A DNA stretch of 6,051 nt from Prevotella sp. UBA2755 (lineage in GTDB: Bacteria > Bacteroidota > Bacteroidia > Bacteroidales > Bacteroidaceae): assembly GCA_002353225.1 (NCBI GenBank), contig DEJF01000008.1:1-6051 (forward strand). Reading direction: 5' to 3'. Below are positions 6,010-6,051 of this stretch, piece after piece (within the stretch, counting starts at the first letter, position 1; each line of letters starts with the position of its first letter). A program made the position numbers and the translations under genes. A model generated the notes under the pieces. It searched no databases and was not told the DNA's origin. It was given only the letters and a program-made list of their open reading frames with translations.

Positions 6010-6051
6010 TACCGACAAACTGGTGGTTTGTTACCGACTGACGGTGGGTTT
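6010..6051. repeat. Two degenerate 22-nt tandem units at the window edge
   Basis: The unit at 6010-6031 and the unit from 6032 both begin TACCGAC and match at 15 of the first 20 bases. The second is cut by the edge. Unit 1 contains ACAAAC-TGGTG-GTTTGT (6015-6031), a 6-bp hairpin. Unit 2 contains ACCG-ACTGA-CGGT. The array may continue to the right. No gene is visible in 5866-6051 on either strand. Confidence 0.4.

Noticed and set aside
6010..6051. CRISPR array edge
   Set aside because: The units adjoin with no spacers, are degenerate, and no cas gene is present.

Overview
The window looks like accessory surface-protein DNA from a Bacteroidota genome, most likely Prevotella/Segatella-like or another Bacteroidales. 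Three things support this: a TAnnTTTG-type promoter with an upstream TTG, a weakly Shine-Dalgarno, A/T-rich leader, and the protein types (FG-GAP/VCBS propellers, a dockerin on a large secreted protein, and a type IX secretion-like C-terminal tail). The genus is inferred from style, not from a marker gene.

Layout. About 82% of the window (1-4989, minus strand) is one uninterrupted reading frame of 1663 codons. It starts at 4989 and runs off the left edge without a stop. I read every codon and found no in-frame stop or frameshift. The product is a modular secreted protein: signal peptide, a first FG-GAP-like beta-propeller, an Fn3-like and an Ig-like module, a second propeller with seven regularly spaced Asp-box motifs, several Fn3/Ig-like modules, a Big_2-like module, a two-repeat type I dockerin, and the start of a further domain cut by the window edge. 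No catalytic domain is recognisable. Its promoter is at about 5055-5085.

The stretch 4990-5196 holds that promoter and a leader, then a small repeat-rich segment (5109-5196) with a 12-bp direct repeat and a strong hairpin. The hairpin ends on the base before the ATG of a plus-strand frame (5197-5865). That frame encodes only the C-terminal end of another exported protein: a chitobiase/beta-hexosaminidase C-terminal-type module and a T9SS-like sorting tail. It has no signal peptide and no visible promoter, so it is probably a truncated remnant.

The remainder (5866-6051) is noncoding: a small interrupted hairpin, a good intrinsic terminator (5957-5993), and two degenerate 22-nt tandem units at the right edge.

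The two coding regions share a theme (exported beta-rich surface proteins, probably T9SS cargo) but are divergently arranged and need not act together. I do not see a defence system, mobile-element transposase, RNA gene or CRISPR array. The points most worth checking are the hairpin/repeat segment abutting the gene fragment, and the dockerin-bearing twin-propeller protein.
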